DNA from: Anaerolineae bacterium | GTDB taxonomy: Bacteria > Chloroflexota > Anaerolineae > Anaerolineales > Villigracilaceae | Length of the DNA stretch: 64,000 nt | Reading direction: 5' to 3' | Assembly (NCBI GenBank): GCA_021324435.1 | Contig: JAJPIZ010000005.1 | Span: forward strand, 1 to 64,000 | Shown here: positions 17,002 to 25,363 of the stretch, piece after piece | Layout: each line of letters opens with the position of its first letter | Position numbering within the stretch: the first letter of the stretch is position 1 | Position numbers and translations under genes: made by a program | Notes under the pieces: generated by a model | Seen by the model: the letters and a program-made list of their open reading frames with translations, nothing else | Database searches by the model: none | Told to the model about the DNA's origin: nothing

Positions 17002-18903
17002 ATGAACGGTCAGGAAATTGTTCTGGTCGAGGAAGTCATCATTGCGTTGTTATTGATCGCATCTGCAGTGGCTGTAGGCGCGCGCCAGCTGCGCTTGCCC
17101 TATACAGTGGGGCTAGTGCTGATTGGCCTGGCGCTGACATTGGTAAGCCCGCAGCGCGTGGAACTCTCACCGCAAATCATCCTTGCTCTACTCGTTCCGC
17201 CATTGGTATTTGAGGCGGCTTTTCACATCCGTCTGGAAGATTTGCGGCGTGACCTGTGGTTGATTCTCTTACTGGCTGTGCCGGGCGTTATCCTCACCAC
17301 ACTGATGGTTGGCGGTCTGGTCTCGTGGGGAACCGGCTTGATATTGCCAGCGGCCCTCGTCTTCGGCGCGCTGATCGCCGCCACAGACCCGGTGGCTGTT
17401 GTGGCTTTGTTCCGCCGTCTCGGAGCGCCACGCCGGCTTCAGGTCTTGCTTGAAGGCGAAAGCTTGTTTAATGATGGGACGGCCATTGTGATGTTCGGCC
17501 TCATGCTGGACATCGCAATGAGCGGTCATTTCGACGCGGCCATCAGCGTGGCGAATTTTTTGAAGATCGCAGGGGGCGGTATCTTGATCGGTATTGCATC
17601 GGGGACGCTGATTTCGCAAGTCATTGGCCGTATTGAAGATCCGCTGGTGGAGACCACCCTCACAACCGTATTGGCTTTTGGGTCTTATCTGGTCGCTGAG
17701 TCATTGCATGTCAGCGGCGTATTGGCCGTGGTCGCGGCGGGAATTGTCAACGGCAACGTTGGACCGCGGGGCATGTCAGCCACGACCCGCGTGGTTGTTT
17801 TCAATTTCTGGGAATATGCGGCCTTCCTTGCCAACTCTCTGGTCTTCCTGCTCATCGGCCTGAGTATTGATCTGAGCGCCATCTTCCAGAACTGGCAGGC
17901 AATTGGCTGGGCAATCCTCGCTGTATTACTGGCGCGCGCCGTCAGCACGTATCTCTTCCCAGTCTTCGGCAATGCCATCCCCGCCAAGTGGAAACACGTG
18001 TTGTACTGGGGCGGTCTACGCGGCGCCATTACACTGGCATTGGCGCTCGGTCTGCCGGATACAGGCATCTTTGCCACGGAACGTCTTCATCTGCAGGCCA
18101 TGGCCTTTGGCGTTGTGCTCTTTACGTTGCTCGTGCAGGGCTTTTCCATGGACTGGCTGATCAAACGACTGAAACTGGTGCAACGCTCACAGGTTCAGGA
18201 GGAATACGAGCGCAGACACGCGCGTTTTGTGGCAGGCCGCTCCGCGTACGATTATCTGCATCGTCGCAGTCAGGAGGGGCTGATCTCGGAACATATCTGG
18301 CAGAGAACAGCGCCCCTGCTTCAGCGCCAAAATGAACTGCTGGTGGATGCGATGAAGGAAATCATCTCATCTGACCCGGCAGTGGAAGCGGAGGAACTGG
18401 ATACCATCCGGCGCGAGGCGTTACGTGCACAGCGCGCGGCCCTGATCGGTTTATTGAGAGACGGCGTGATTTCAGAGGAAACGTATTCGCAACTGGTCGG
18501 TGAAATAGATGCGGCGTTGACTGAGGAGAATCTGGCCTGGCCCGAACTCAGGCGCAGCGTCAACGCGCCGCATCATGCCATCTCGCGGTTGATGGTTGTG
18601 GTGATCCAGAAAAGGGATTTTGAAAACGCCATCGGTGCGTTGACCAAGCTCGGCTTTACCATTGCTCAATTGCCCAGCACTGGAGGTTTCGTGGATCACG
18701 CAAGTGTCACGTTGTTGATTGGTATGCCCGAAGGCCGCGAAGATGCCGCGGTGCGCGCCTTGAAGAACAGTTGCCGCCAGCGGGTAGAATATCTGTCGTC
18801 ACCACTTCCAAACATTCCCGAAGCAGTCCTCGCTCCCACCAAAGTCACGGTAGGCGGAGCCACTATTTTTACTTTCGAGGTCGAATCCTACGATGAGTTC
18901 TGA
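17002..18903 (+). CDS. CPA1 cation/proton antiporter fused to a CdAMP_rec domain
   Basis: A 633-residue membrane protein. About 12 membrane segments span residues 1-390, with the CPA1 signature AATDPVAVVAL and then EGESLFNDGTA, which holds the ion-binding acidic residues. Residues about 395-520 form a charged helical cytoplasmic region. Residues about 525-633 form a complete c-di-AMP receptor-like domain: RLMVVVIQKRDFENAIGAL, PSTGGFV, LLIGMPEGRED, CRQRVEYL and VTVGGATIF. This is the same PII-like fold as the protein at 3569-3904. The likely function is Na+ or K+/H+ exchange gated by cyclic di-AMP, an inference from c-di-AMP control of potassium transport in other bacteria. ATG at 17002 is chosen; a TTG at 16984 is possible. 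It overlaps the next gene by 11 bases. Confidence 0.9.
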   Translation: MNGQEIVLVEEVIIALLLIASAVAVGARQLRLPYTVGLVLIGLALTLVSPQRVELSPQIILALLVPPLVFEAAFHIRLEDLRRDLWLILLLAVPGVILTTLMVGGLVSWGTGLILPAALVFGALIAATDPVAVVALFRRLGAPRRLQVLLEGESLFNDGTAIVMFGLMLDIAMSGHFDAAISVANFLKIAGGGILIGIASGTLISQVIGRIEDPLVETTLTTVLAFGSYLVAESLHVSGVLAVVAAGIVNGNVGPRGMSATTRVVVFNFWEYAAFLANSLVFLLIGLSIDLSAIFQNWQAIGWAILAVLLARAVSTYLFPVFGNAIPAKWKHVLYWGGLRGAITLALALGLPDTGIFATERLHLQAMAFGVVLFTLLVQGFSMDWLIKRLKLVQRSQVQEEYERRHARFVAGRSAYDYLHRRSQEGLISEHIWQRTAPLLQRQNELLVDAMKEIISSDPAVEAEELDTIRREALRAQRAALIGLLRDGVISEETYSQLVGEIDAALTEENLAWPELRRSVNAPHHAISRLMVVVIQKRDFENAIGALTKLGFTIAQLPSTGGFVDHASVTLLIGMPEGREDAAVRALKNSCRQRVEYLSSPLPNIPEAVLAPTKVTVGGATIFTFEVESYDEF

Positions 18904-19174
18904 CGCGATGAAGTTGATTCTGGCGATTGTCCCCGATGGGGATAAAGAGCAGATTCTGGATGCATTGACAAAAGCCGGTTTCCAGGTGACGATGATCGCA
19001 TCCACGGGCGGCTTCCTTCGGCGCGGCAAGGCTACCTTGTTGATGGGCGTCGAGAGGGAGAAAGTGCAGGATGCGATTCAATTGATCCGCGAAAACAGCA
19101 CGCCCGCCATTGACCCTGAACTGAAACGGGCGGTCATCTTTGTTCTGAAAGTAGATCGGTTTGACAAGCTTTAG
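18893..19174 (+). CDS. Short c-di-AMP receptor-like protein
   Basis: A 93-residue PII-like protein: MKLILAIVPDGDKEQI, VTMIASTGGFLRRGKATLLMG, and a final strand IFVLKVDRF. Like the 87-residue protein at 3303 it lacks the DarA VGGAT strand, and the Asn after the GGFL turn is Lys. It starts inside the antiporter gene, 11 bases before its stop, so translation is coupled. The true start may be the second ATG at 18908. As a short paralogue beside a long domain, it could form mixed trimers with the antiporter tail. That is inference from the trimeric state of DarA. Confidence 0.88.
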   Translation: MSSDAMKLILAIVPDGDKEQILDALTKAGFQVTMIASTGGFLRRGKATLLMGVEREKVQDAIQLIRENSTPAIDPELKRAVIFVLKVDRFDKL

Positions 19175-19186
19175 CATCTCGAAAGG

Positions 19187-20383
19187 ATGATAGCAAAAGT
19201 CATGAACCATACGGCGGAAATATTTCTTGGGCTTTTCATCGTTTTCTTCGCCGCGCAGGTGGGAGCGGAAATCGCACAACGCCTGAAACTGCCGGCTGTG
19301 GTGGGCGAGATCACCGCAGGTTGTGTGGTGGGTGCATCGGTGCTGGGCTGGGTGAAAGTCAATGAACCGCTTGAAGTGTTGGCCGAGATTGGAGCGATCC
19401 TCCTGCTTTTCTCGGTGGGACTGGAAACGCGCCTCGATGATTTGACTCGCGTGGGGCGTTTGGCGGTTGTGGTCGGTTTGGGCGGTGTCCTCCTGCCGTT
19501 CGTGCTGGGAGCCGCATGGGGAATATTCAATGGATTCGATACTCCGAAAGCCCTGTTCATTGCCGCCTCCTTCGTAGCGACCTCGGCAGGGATTACGGCG
19601 CGTGTCCTCAAAGACATGGGTGTTCTGAACCAGACCGTTAGTCGTGTGATCCTCGGCGCGGCAGTCATTGACGATATCCTCGCCATGTTGCTGTTGGCCA
19701 TCGTCACCGCTCTTCAGGGTGGAGAGGAAATCAATTTCATCAGCCTGTTTCTTGTCTTTATTCAGGCAGTTGCCTTTGTGGTTTTGATTGCGCTGGTAGG
19801 TTCGCGCTTTATGCGCCGCTCCTCCGCCTGGCTGGAAGTTCCCATCAACCCGCTTTCGCCACTGACCATTTTGCTGGCTCTGTGTTTGGGGCTGGCACTG
19901 GCCGCCGCTGTGCTGGGACTGGCCGCCATCATCGGTGCGTTTCTGGCAGGCATGGTGGCCGCGGAGACTCAACAACGGCACACGCTGGAAAAACAATTAC
20001 AGCCAATCATGGCTTTCCTCGTTCCGTTCTTTTTCGTGGTGACCGGTGCGAAAGTCAATCTCGGAGATTTGGGCAGTCTCTCCGCGCTTGGCTCGCTGGC
20101 AGTTGTTACTCTGCTTGCCATCATTGGAAAACTGCTTGGAAGCGGTCTGGGCGCACTTCCACTCGGCAAGAAACCCGCGCTGATCGTGGGCACAGGCATG
20201 GTGCCGCGCGGCGAGGTGGGAATTATCATTGCCAGCCTCGGGCAGGAGGCCGGTATTTTCACGGGCACGACGTATGCCATCATCATTGCCATGTCTCTTT
20301 TGACCTCGGTCATCGCGCCGCCCGCGCTCGGCGCGCTGTTGGCCCGCGAGCCGCGCGAGCCAGAGGAGCCAGCAGATGAATGA
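19187..20383 (+). CDS. CPA2 (KefB/NapA-type) cation/proton antiporter
   Basis: A 398-residue membrane protein with about 12-13 membrane segments. The CPA2 core is visible: FFAAQVGAEIAQRLKLPAVVGEI at the N terminus, the discontinuous helix region AGITARVLKDMG, and AAVIDDILAML with the paired Asp residues of electrogenic members. It has no C-terminal TrkA-N/RCK nucleotide-binding domain, ending soon after the last helix in a Glu/Pro-rich tail, so any gating must come from a separate protein such as the gene just upstream. The start may be ATG at 19187 or 19202. The gap to the previous gene is 12 bases. Confidence 0.9.
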   Translation: MIAKVMNHTAEIFLGLFIVFFAAQVGAEIAQRLKLPAVVGEITAGCVVGASVLGWVKVNEPLEVLAEIGAILLLFSVGLETRLDDLTRVGRLAVVVGLGGVLLPFVLGAAWGIFNGFDTPKALFIAASFVATSAGITARVLKDMGVLNQTVSRVILGAAVIDDILAMLLLAIVTALQGGEEINFISLFLVFIQAVAFVVLIALVGSRFMRRSSAWLEVPINPLSPLTILLALCLGLALAAAVLGLAAIIGAFLAGMVAAETQQRHTLEKQLQPIMAFLVPFFFVVTGAKVNLGDLGSLSALGSLAVVTLLAIIGKLLGSGLGALPLGKKPALIVGTGMVPRGEVGIIIASLGQEAGIFTGTTYAIIIAMSLLTSVIAPPALGALLAREPREPEEPADE

Positions 20384-20390
20384 TAAAGAT

Positions 20391-20460
20391 TTAACGCGAA
20401 GGCGCGGAGTCGCAAAGTTTTATAAATTGTAGCTTCGCGTTCTTCAGTCTTTGCGTTGAG
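20391..20460. repeat. Repeat of the AACGCGAAGGCGCGGAG / CTTTGCGTTGAG type
   Basis: Imperfect palindrome: TTAACGCGAAGGCGCGGAGT and CGCAAAG on the left, CTTCGCGTTCTTC and CTTTGCGTTGAG on the right. It is followed by eight T, so it may terminate the antiporter operon. A related copy lies at 63291-63364. Confidence 0.65.
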
Positions 20461-20534
20461 TTTTTTTTATTTAACGGCAACCCGCTCACGGGTCCACGAA
20501 AGAAGCGGCCTTATAATTGAAGTGAGGAGTCCGA

Positions 20535-21941
20535 ATGACCGATCCCAATCCTGAAATTGTCAACTTCCTGCGCGCTTATCCGTCCTATCCCACCACGCAC
20601 AGCCTTGACGATCTGCGCGCCAGCGAATACGCGCGGCTCGACGCGGGCGAGCACATCTATCTCGATTACACCGGTGGCGGGTTGTATGCCGAAACGCAGG
20701 TGCGGCGTCATCATCAACTGTTGAGCGAGCAGGTCTTCGGCAATCCGCATTCCTCCAATCCATCCTCGCTGGCCGCCACGCATCTCGTGGAGCATGCCCG
20801 CGAATACGTGCTGAAATTTTTCAACGCCGACCCGAATGAATATGACGTGATCTTCACGGCCAATGCCAGCGGCGCGTTGAAACTGGTCGGCGAGTCATAT
20901 CCGTTCGCAAAGGGCGGACATTATCTTTTGACCTTCGATAACCACAACTCGGTCAATGGGATTCGGGAATTCGCGCACGCGCGCGGCGCGGACGTGACCT
21001 ACATCCCGGTGGCCCTGCCCGATATGCGCGTCGACGCCTCTTCCCTCGACGATTACTGGTCGCGCGGACAAAAGGGCGCGCACAATCTGTTTGCATATCC
21101 CGCCCAGTCGAACTTCTCCGGAGTTCAGCATCCGCTCGAATGGATTCAGCGCGCTCATGCCGCGGGCTGGGACGTCCTGCTCGACGCGGCGGCCTTCGTT
21201 CCCACGAACAAGCTCGATCTTTCAAAATTCAAACCCGATTTTGTTCCAATTTCATTTTATAAAATCTTCGGCTATCCCACTGGCCTCGGCGCGTTGATCG
21301 CGCGCAAGGAGGCGCTGGCAAAATTACATCGTCCGTGGTTCGCGGGCGGGACGATCACGGTCGCCTCGGTGCAGGGCGACAAATATTATCTGGCCGACGG
21401 TCACACCGCGTTCGAGGACGGCACACTCGATTATTTAGGCATCCCCGCGATTGAAATCGGACTCAAGCACATCGAATCAATTGGCTACGACGTAATTCAC
21501 GAACGCGTCATGTGTCTCACCGGCTGGCTGTTGGACAATCTGACTCAAATGAAACACAGCAGGGGCGAGCCACTCGTCCGCATCTACGGGCCAACAAACA
21601 CACAAGCGCGCGGCGGCGCGGTGACGGTCAACTTTTTCGATAAGGATGGCAGTCCGATTGACCATCGCTTCATCGAAAGCGAAGCCAACAAGGTCAACAT
21701 CTCGCTTCGCACCGGTTGTTTTTGCAACCCGGGCGCGGGCGAGATCGCCCTCGGCATCTCGCGCGTCGAACTGGATGTGTGCTTCACACAACCCGGTCAC
21801 GAGAACCGCCTGAGCCTGGACGACTTCCGTCTGTGTATTGACGGCAAGAACAGCGGCGCGGTGAGGATTTCCGTTGGCATGGTGACCAATTTCAACGACG
21901 TGCAGGCGTTTTTGAGTTTCGCGAGAGCGTTGTTGATGTAA
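20535..21941 (+). CDS. Class V aminotransferase, molybdenum-cofactor sulfurase-like
   Basis: A PLP enzyme of 468 residues. IYLDYTGGGLYAETQV at the N terminus is typical of MOCOS-type sulfurases. The PLP lysine is in SFYKIFGYPTGLGAL, and the candidate persulfide cysteines are in RTGCFCNPGAGE. Relatives transfer sulfur to the molybdenum cofactor or make selenium/sulfur donors. The MOSC domain found in eukaryotic MOCOS is absent. GAGGAG precedes the ATG. It stands alone between the antiporter operon and an AT-rich pseudogene, with no molybdopterin gene nearby. Confidence 0.8.
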   Translation: MTDPNPEIVNFLRAYPSYPTTHSLDDLRASEYARLDAGEHIYLDYTGGGLYAETQVRRHHQLLSEQVFGNPHSSNPSSLAATHLVEHAREYVLKFFNADPNEYDVIFTANASGALKLVGESYPFAKGGHYLLTFDNHNSVNGIREFAHARGADVTYIPVALPDMRVDASSLDDYWSRGQKGAHNLFAYPAQSNFSGVQHPLEWIQRAHAAGWDVLLDAAAFVPTNKLDLSKFKPDFVPISFYKIFGYPTGLGALIARKEALAKLHRPWFAGGTITVASVQGDKYYLADGHTAFEDGTLDYLGIPAIEIGLKHIESIGYDVIHERVMCLTGWLLDNLTQMKHSRGEPLVRIYGPTNTQARGGAVTVNFFDKDGSPIDHRFIESEANKVNISLRTGCFCNPGAGEIALGISRVELDVCFTQPGHENRLSLDDFRLCIDGKNSGAVRISVGMVTNFNDVQAFLSFARALLM

Positions 21942-21962
21942 TGCAATTGAATGTGAGGAAAA

Positions 21963-22799
21963 ATGGAAGAAAGAGCGCCGGAAACAAAAGATTTCTTTTT
22001 AAATATTCCACTGTACAAGAAATACTCGAAAGAATATGTTGGTGATGTTGAAAACTTTGACGAAAAACTTGACATGTATTGCCCGGGGTGCAAGCAAAAC
22101 AGTATATTCAAGCGTATTGATGACACACCTAACAAGATAGCTGCGAGAGCTATCGGATTCCCTGGTGGTGGATTTTACGGCTCCCGAAGTGAAGAAGGAA
22201 CCCGTGTATTTTTAACGAATTTTGAATGTACAAGAGATGAGGATCACAAGGCAATCTTTATCTTCAGGGCTGATGAAACTTTTATAAGCAAAATTGGCGA
22301 ATATCCTTCAAAGATAGACAGAGAATATTTAGAGTTGAGGAAATATGAAAAATATTTGGGGTAATATTTTGGCGAATTCAAGACAGCCGTTTATCTCTAT
22401 TATCATGGTTTGGGAATAGGCTCTTTCACGTATCTCCGCCGCGTTCTTGAGAAAGTTGTTGACGAAATAGCCATTCAAAAGTACGGGAAAGAGCCCAGCT
22501 GGGAACTAGAAACTTGGAAGAAAAGCAAGAAACGCTTCGAGTACATTCTCGACGACTTGTCAGAGATGTTGCCCGACTTCCTGAGAGGGAAGAAAGTATT
22601 ATACGAGATACTCAGCAAAGGAATACATGAATTGAACGAGAATGAGTGTATAGAGCATTTTATAGAAGTCAGAGACGCCATTGAAGAAATATTGGACGAC
22701 AAAATGCAACAAGAGCAAAAACAAGACAGACGAAATAAACTTGATGGAAAATTGACGGAAGTAAAATCAAAAATAGAAACAAAAACTTCTAACAGCTAA
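21963..22799 (+). pseudogene. Conserved zinc-motif protein split by one in-frame stop
   Basis: Two open segments, 21963-22361 and 22365-22799, are in the same frame and separated by a single TAA at 22362-22364. The joined product would be about 278 residues: CPGCKQNSIF and FECTRDEDHKAIFIF in the first half, then YFGEFKTA and LGIGSFTYLRRVLEKVVDE, and a charged helical C terminus. I recall this layout from intact uncharacterised proteins in other bacteria; the exact family is not certain. The stop replaces one sense codon and no other lesion is seen. Base composition is clearly more AT-rich than the neighbours, suggesting recent transfer. The second half could restart at TTG 22410, but it has no good ribosome-binding site. 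Confidence 0.65.
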
Positions 22800-22824
22800 A
22801 GCTGGGGAAGGAGCCTCGTCAGAG

Positions 22825-22940
22825 CCGTGTCATGCTGAGGAGCCGCCCAAAGGGCGGCGACGAAGCATCTCGGGATTACAGAGCAAGTTCCGGTCAATGA
22901 GATTCTTCGGTCGCGAAGAACGCTCCCTCAGAATGACACA
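22825..22940. repeat. Family A repeat, left of the GIY-YIG gene
   Basis: Begins GTGTCATGCTGAGGAGCCGC and ends GCTCCCTCAGAATGACAC, an inverted outer pair. Inner words GACGAAGCATCTC and GAGATTCTTCGG also pair. It is closely similar to 23262-23392 in the same orientation. Confidence 0.85.
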
Positions 22941-22958
22941 CAGACAATGGTAGTGTTT

Positions 22959-23246
22959 ATGAAATCTTACTATGTCTACATCATGACGAACAAATCAAAA
23001 ACGCTCTACACTGGCGTTACCAACGACCTTGAGCGGCGGGTTTATGAACATAAGAACAAACTGGTCGCAGGCTTTACAAGGAAATACAACATCACGAAAC
23101 TGGTTTATTATGAAGAAACGAACGATGTCCAGATTGCTCTTGCGCGAGAAAAGCAGATCAAAGGCTGGCTTCGCTCGAAGAAAGTTGCATTGATCGAGGG
23201 CGAAAATCCCGAATGGAAAGATTTGAGCCGCGAATGGTACGATTAG
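22959..23246 (+). CDS. Small GIY-YIG nuclease-domain protein
   Basis: A 95-residue protein that is a bare GIY-YIG domain. YYVYIMTNKSKTLYTGVTNDLERRVYEH holds the two Tyr triads (YVY and YTG) and the catalytic Arg, and the Glu lies in the ALAREKQIKGW helix. Such stand-alone domains (YhbQ-like) cut or nick DNA, but their cellular roles are poorly known. The ATG at 22959 fits the family; an ATG four codons upstream is also open. Both flanks are family A repeats in the same orientation, with about 20 bases between each repeat and the gene. This arrangement makes a mobile or repeat-processing role plausible. Confidence 0.88.
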   Translation: MKSYYVYIMTNKSKTLYTGVTNDLERRVYEHKNKLVAGFTRKYNITKLVYYEETNDVQIALAREKQIKGWLRSKKVALIEGENPEWKDLSREWYD

Positions 23247-23261
23247 TAATACACTGCAAAC

Positions 23262-23392
23262 GTGTCATTCTGAGGAGCCACGAAGTGGCGACGAAGAATC
23301 TCAACCATGACGAATGAGATCCTTCGGCCGCAAAGAATGCTCCCTCAGGATGACACGACGCGAAGAACGCCCCCTCAGAGTAACACACTACA
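23262..23392. repeat. Family A repeat, right of the GIY-YIG gene
   Basis: CGTGTCATTCTGAGGAGCCA, GGCGACGAAGAATCTC, GAGATCCTTCGGCCGC, GCTCCCTCAGGATGACAC, then a second decayed right half (GAACGCCCCCTCAGAGTAACAC). It is the partner of 22825-22940. Confidence 0.85.
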
Positions 23393-23404
23393 AAGGACAA
23401 ACAT

Positions 23405-23908
23405 ATGAACCTACAAGACATCCTCCTCATTTACGAATACAACTACTGGGCCGATCACCGTATCCTTACCGCCAGCGAAAAAGTAAGCGAGAAACAATTC
23501 CTGGCGCCCGCCAATTTTCCCTTTGGCGGCCTGCGTGGCACCCTCGTCCACATTTTGGATGCCGAATATGCCTGGCGCATGTTTTTACAAAACAATGACT
23601 GGTCCGCGCCGGAGTTGAAGCCGGAAGACTTTCCGACTCTGGCTTCGATTCAGGAACGTTGGCAGAGTGAAGAAAAGGAGTTTCGCGCCTATCTTGCCAG
23701 CCTCAATGATGAAGCCATGGATGTTCATCGGCACTACGACACCCCCGAAGGCAATCATCGCGACCGCATCCAATGGCATTGTCTCTTGCACGTGGTCAAT
23801 CACGGGACACAACATCGCAGTGAGGCCGCGGCCATCCTCACCGATCTCGGTTCTTCGCCCGGCGATCTGGATTTCACCGTCTTCCTCAACTCGCTCAAAA
23901 AATCATGA
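23405..23908 (+). CDS. DinB-family metal-dependent protein
   Basis: A 167-residue four-helix-bundle protein of the DinB/YfiT superfamily. It opens MNLQDILLIYEYNYWADHRIL, and the three metal-binding His are in LVHILDAEYAW and in HVVNHGTQHRSE. Family members bind Ni, Zn or Fe and include thiol transferases, but most lack a known reaction. A second, distinct DinB gene is at 61577-62089. It overlaps the next gene by four bases (ATGA), so the two are coupled. The right-hand family A repeat lies just upstream. Confidence 0.88.
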   Translation: MNLQDILLIYEYNYWADHRILTASEKVSEKQFLAPANFPFGGLRGTLVHILDAEYAWRMFLQNNDWSAPELKPEDFPTLASIQERWQSEEKEFRAYLASLNDEAMDVHRHYDTPEGNHRDRIQWHCLLHVVNHGTQHRSEAAAILTDLGSSPGDLDFTVFLNSLKKS

Positions 23909-24099
23909 ACAGCCAGACCCGCGCCAACATCAAACCCGGCATGACGGTGCTGATCGTCCTGAAACAGGATCAGCCCACTGGCAAATTGACGAAAGGCATC
24001 GTCAAAGACATCCTGACCAAATCGCCGACGCATCCGCACGGCATCAAGGTCCGTTTGACGAACGGTCAGGTGGGACGCGTGAAAGAGATTGTGGAATAA
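23905..24099 (+). CDS. YwbE-family small protein
   Basis: A 64-residue protein matching YwbE (DUF2196): NIKPGMTVLIVLKQDQ, TGKLTKGIVKDILTKSP, HPHGIKVRL and GQVGRVKEI. It forms a small beta barrel with a KOW-like pattern; relatives are uncharacterised. The start codon overlaps the stop of the DinB gene. Function unknown. Confidence 0.9.
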   Translation: MNSQTRANIKPGMTVLIVLKQDQPTGKLTKGIVKDILTKSPTHPHGIKVRLTNGQVGRVKEIVE

Positions 24100-24103
24100 T
24101 CCC

Positions 24104-24625
24104 ATGCCGATTCTGACTCCACAACAAGCACTGCTGATTGGCTTCATCGTCGCGCCGATTTTGTTTGGATTGAGCGCCTATTTCACGCGTGCAAACAAGA
24201 AGCGTATCCTCGCGGGCCTTATGGCGGGGCTGGCTTTTGGACTTTCGAATCTGCTTTGGGACCAAGCCGCGTTTCGACTTGGCTGGTGGAGTTATCCCGC
24301 GTTTCAAAAGAACAACTGGTGGCCGCTTCTTTATCTGCCATCCGGCCTCGTCGCGGGCGGCGCGTTTGGTCTGATTGGTTGGCGCGTGACACGGCGCTGG
24401 GGTATAAAAGGTTTTGTTCTTTTTATTTTGATTTGGTCTGCATGGGGAATCATTCATGACTTTGGCGGAGGCGCCGCATTCCAATCCAGCAACTTAATGT
24501 CGTTCGCGCCCGGACCCGTGCCGGTCCTCGCGGATGGACTTTTGTACGCGTCCTGTCAACTGGCCGCGCAAGGAGTCCTGCGTCTCATGGCCGGTCCTGC
24601 CGCGGCGGATGATTTCCGAAAATAA
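24104..24625 (+). CDS. Hypothetical membrane protein, about 4-5 helices
   Basis: A 173-residue hydrophobic protein starting MPILTPQQALLIGF. Membrane segments are visible near residues 7-25, 35-55, 75-95, 105-125 and 135-160. Aromatic loops such as FRLGWWSYPAFQKNNWW lie between them. I do not recognise the family. It follows the YwbE gene by four bases, so it is likely in the same operon, and it is 18 bases before the PlsY-like gene. Confidence 0.6.
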   Translation: MPILTPQQALLIGFIVAPILFGLSAYFTRANKKRILAGLMAGLAFGLSNLLWDQAAFRLGWWSYPAFQKNNWWPLLYLPSGLVAGGAFGLIGWRVTRRWGIKGFVLFILIWSAWGIIHDFGGGAAFQSSNLMSFAPGPVPVLADGLLYASCQLAAQGVLRLMAGPAAADDFRK

Positions 24626-24643
24626 TCATCAAAGTGAATCGAC

Positions 24644-25261
24644 ATGAGTGAACTTGAATTCCGCTTCGCCTTCTTTGTCTTTAGCCTTTCACTGCTCGGA
24701 TATTTAAGCGGCTCGCTCCCGTTTTCGATTTGGATCACGCGATTGTTTAAAGGCGTGGACGTTCGCGACGCGGGTTCAGGTCACGCTACGACGACCAACA
24801 CGATTCGTCAGGCCGGATTTTGGCCGGGCGCACTGGTTTTCGTTTTGGATGTGGCGAAAGGCTTTCTCCCGGTCTGGCTTGCGATGAAGTTTGCTCCCGC
24901 ACCGTGGATCGTTCCGCTGACCGCCGCGTGCGCGGTGATGGGTCACTGCTGGCCGCTCTTCGCTCAATTCCGCGGCGGGATGGGGCTGGCTACCGGGGGC
25001 GGCGGATTGCTGGCAGTCAATCCACTTTCGTTTCTAATCGGCGCGGCGATTTTGATTTTCTTTGTGCTTGTTATCCATCACGGGGCGCGCGCCAGCGTCT
25101 TCACCGGCATTGCCATTGGTCCGGCCCTGTGGGCACTCAGCCTGCGCGGCATGGAATTCTGGATTGCCGTCGCGGTTGGGCTTGTCATCGTATACCGCTT
25201 CCTGATGGACTGGAACCGCAAGTATCGCGAGCTCTGGCTCGACCGTGATAAATCCAACTAA
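24644..25261 (+). CDS. PlsY-like glycerol-3-phosphate acyltransferase, divergent
   Basis: A 205-residue membrane protein with the PlsY layout of about five to seven helices. LSGSLPFSIWI is motif 1, and GHCWPLFAQFRGGMGLATGGG is motif 2, where PlsY usually has GHxFPVFLxFKGGKGVAT. The loop normally reading GSGNxGATN is GSGHATTTNTIRQAG here, and the Lys of GGKG is Met. Typical PlsY acylates glycerol-3-phosphate from acyl phosphate. Because these are substrate-contact positions, the substrate may differ or the enzyme may be an additional paralogue. The ribosome-binding site is weak. Confidence 0.75.
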   Translation: MSELEFRFAFFVFSLSLLGYLSGSLPFSIWITRLFKGVDVRDAGSGHATTTNTIRQAGFWPGALVFVLDVAKGFLPVWLAMKFAPAPWIVPLTAACAVMGHCWPLFAQFRGGMGLATGGGGLLAVNPLSFLIGAAILIFFVLVIHHGARASVFTGIAIGPALWALSLRGMEFWIAVAVGLVIVYRFLMDWNRKYRELWLDRDKSN

Positions 25262-25284
25262 GAACGTCTCATACTTTTGGGGGT

Positions 25285-25314
25285 TTGATAATGTGCATGT
25301 CTGCCGCGTATACT
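25285..25314 (+). promoter_or_regulatory. Promoter of the SulP gene
   Basis: TTGATA (25285-25290), 18-bp spacer, TATACT (25309-25314), 50 bases before the ATG. Confidence 0.6.
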
Positions 25315-25363
25315 CCGCCAATCTGTTTGTAAACAACCTTATCCGTTCATTCGAGGGCCAGCC

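Noticed and set aside
22820-23400. CRISPR array
   Set aside because: The two repeats are long palindromes over 100 bases with a gene between them, not short regular repeats with unique spacers.
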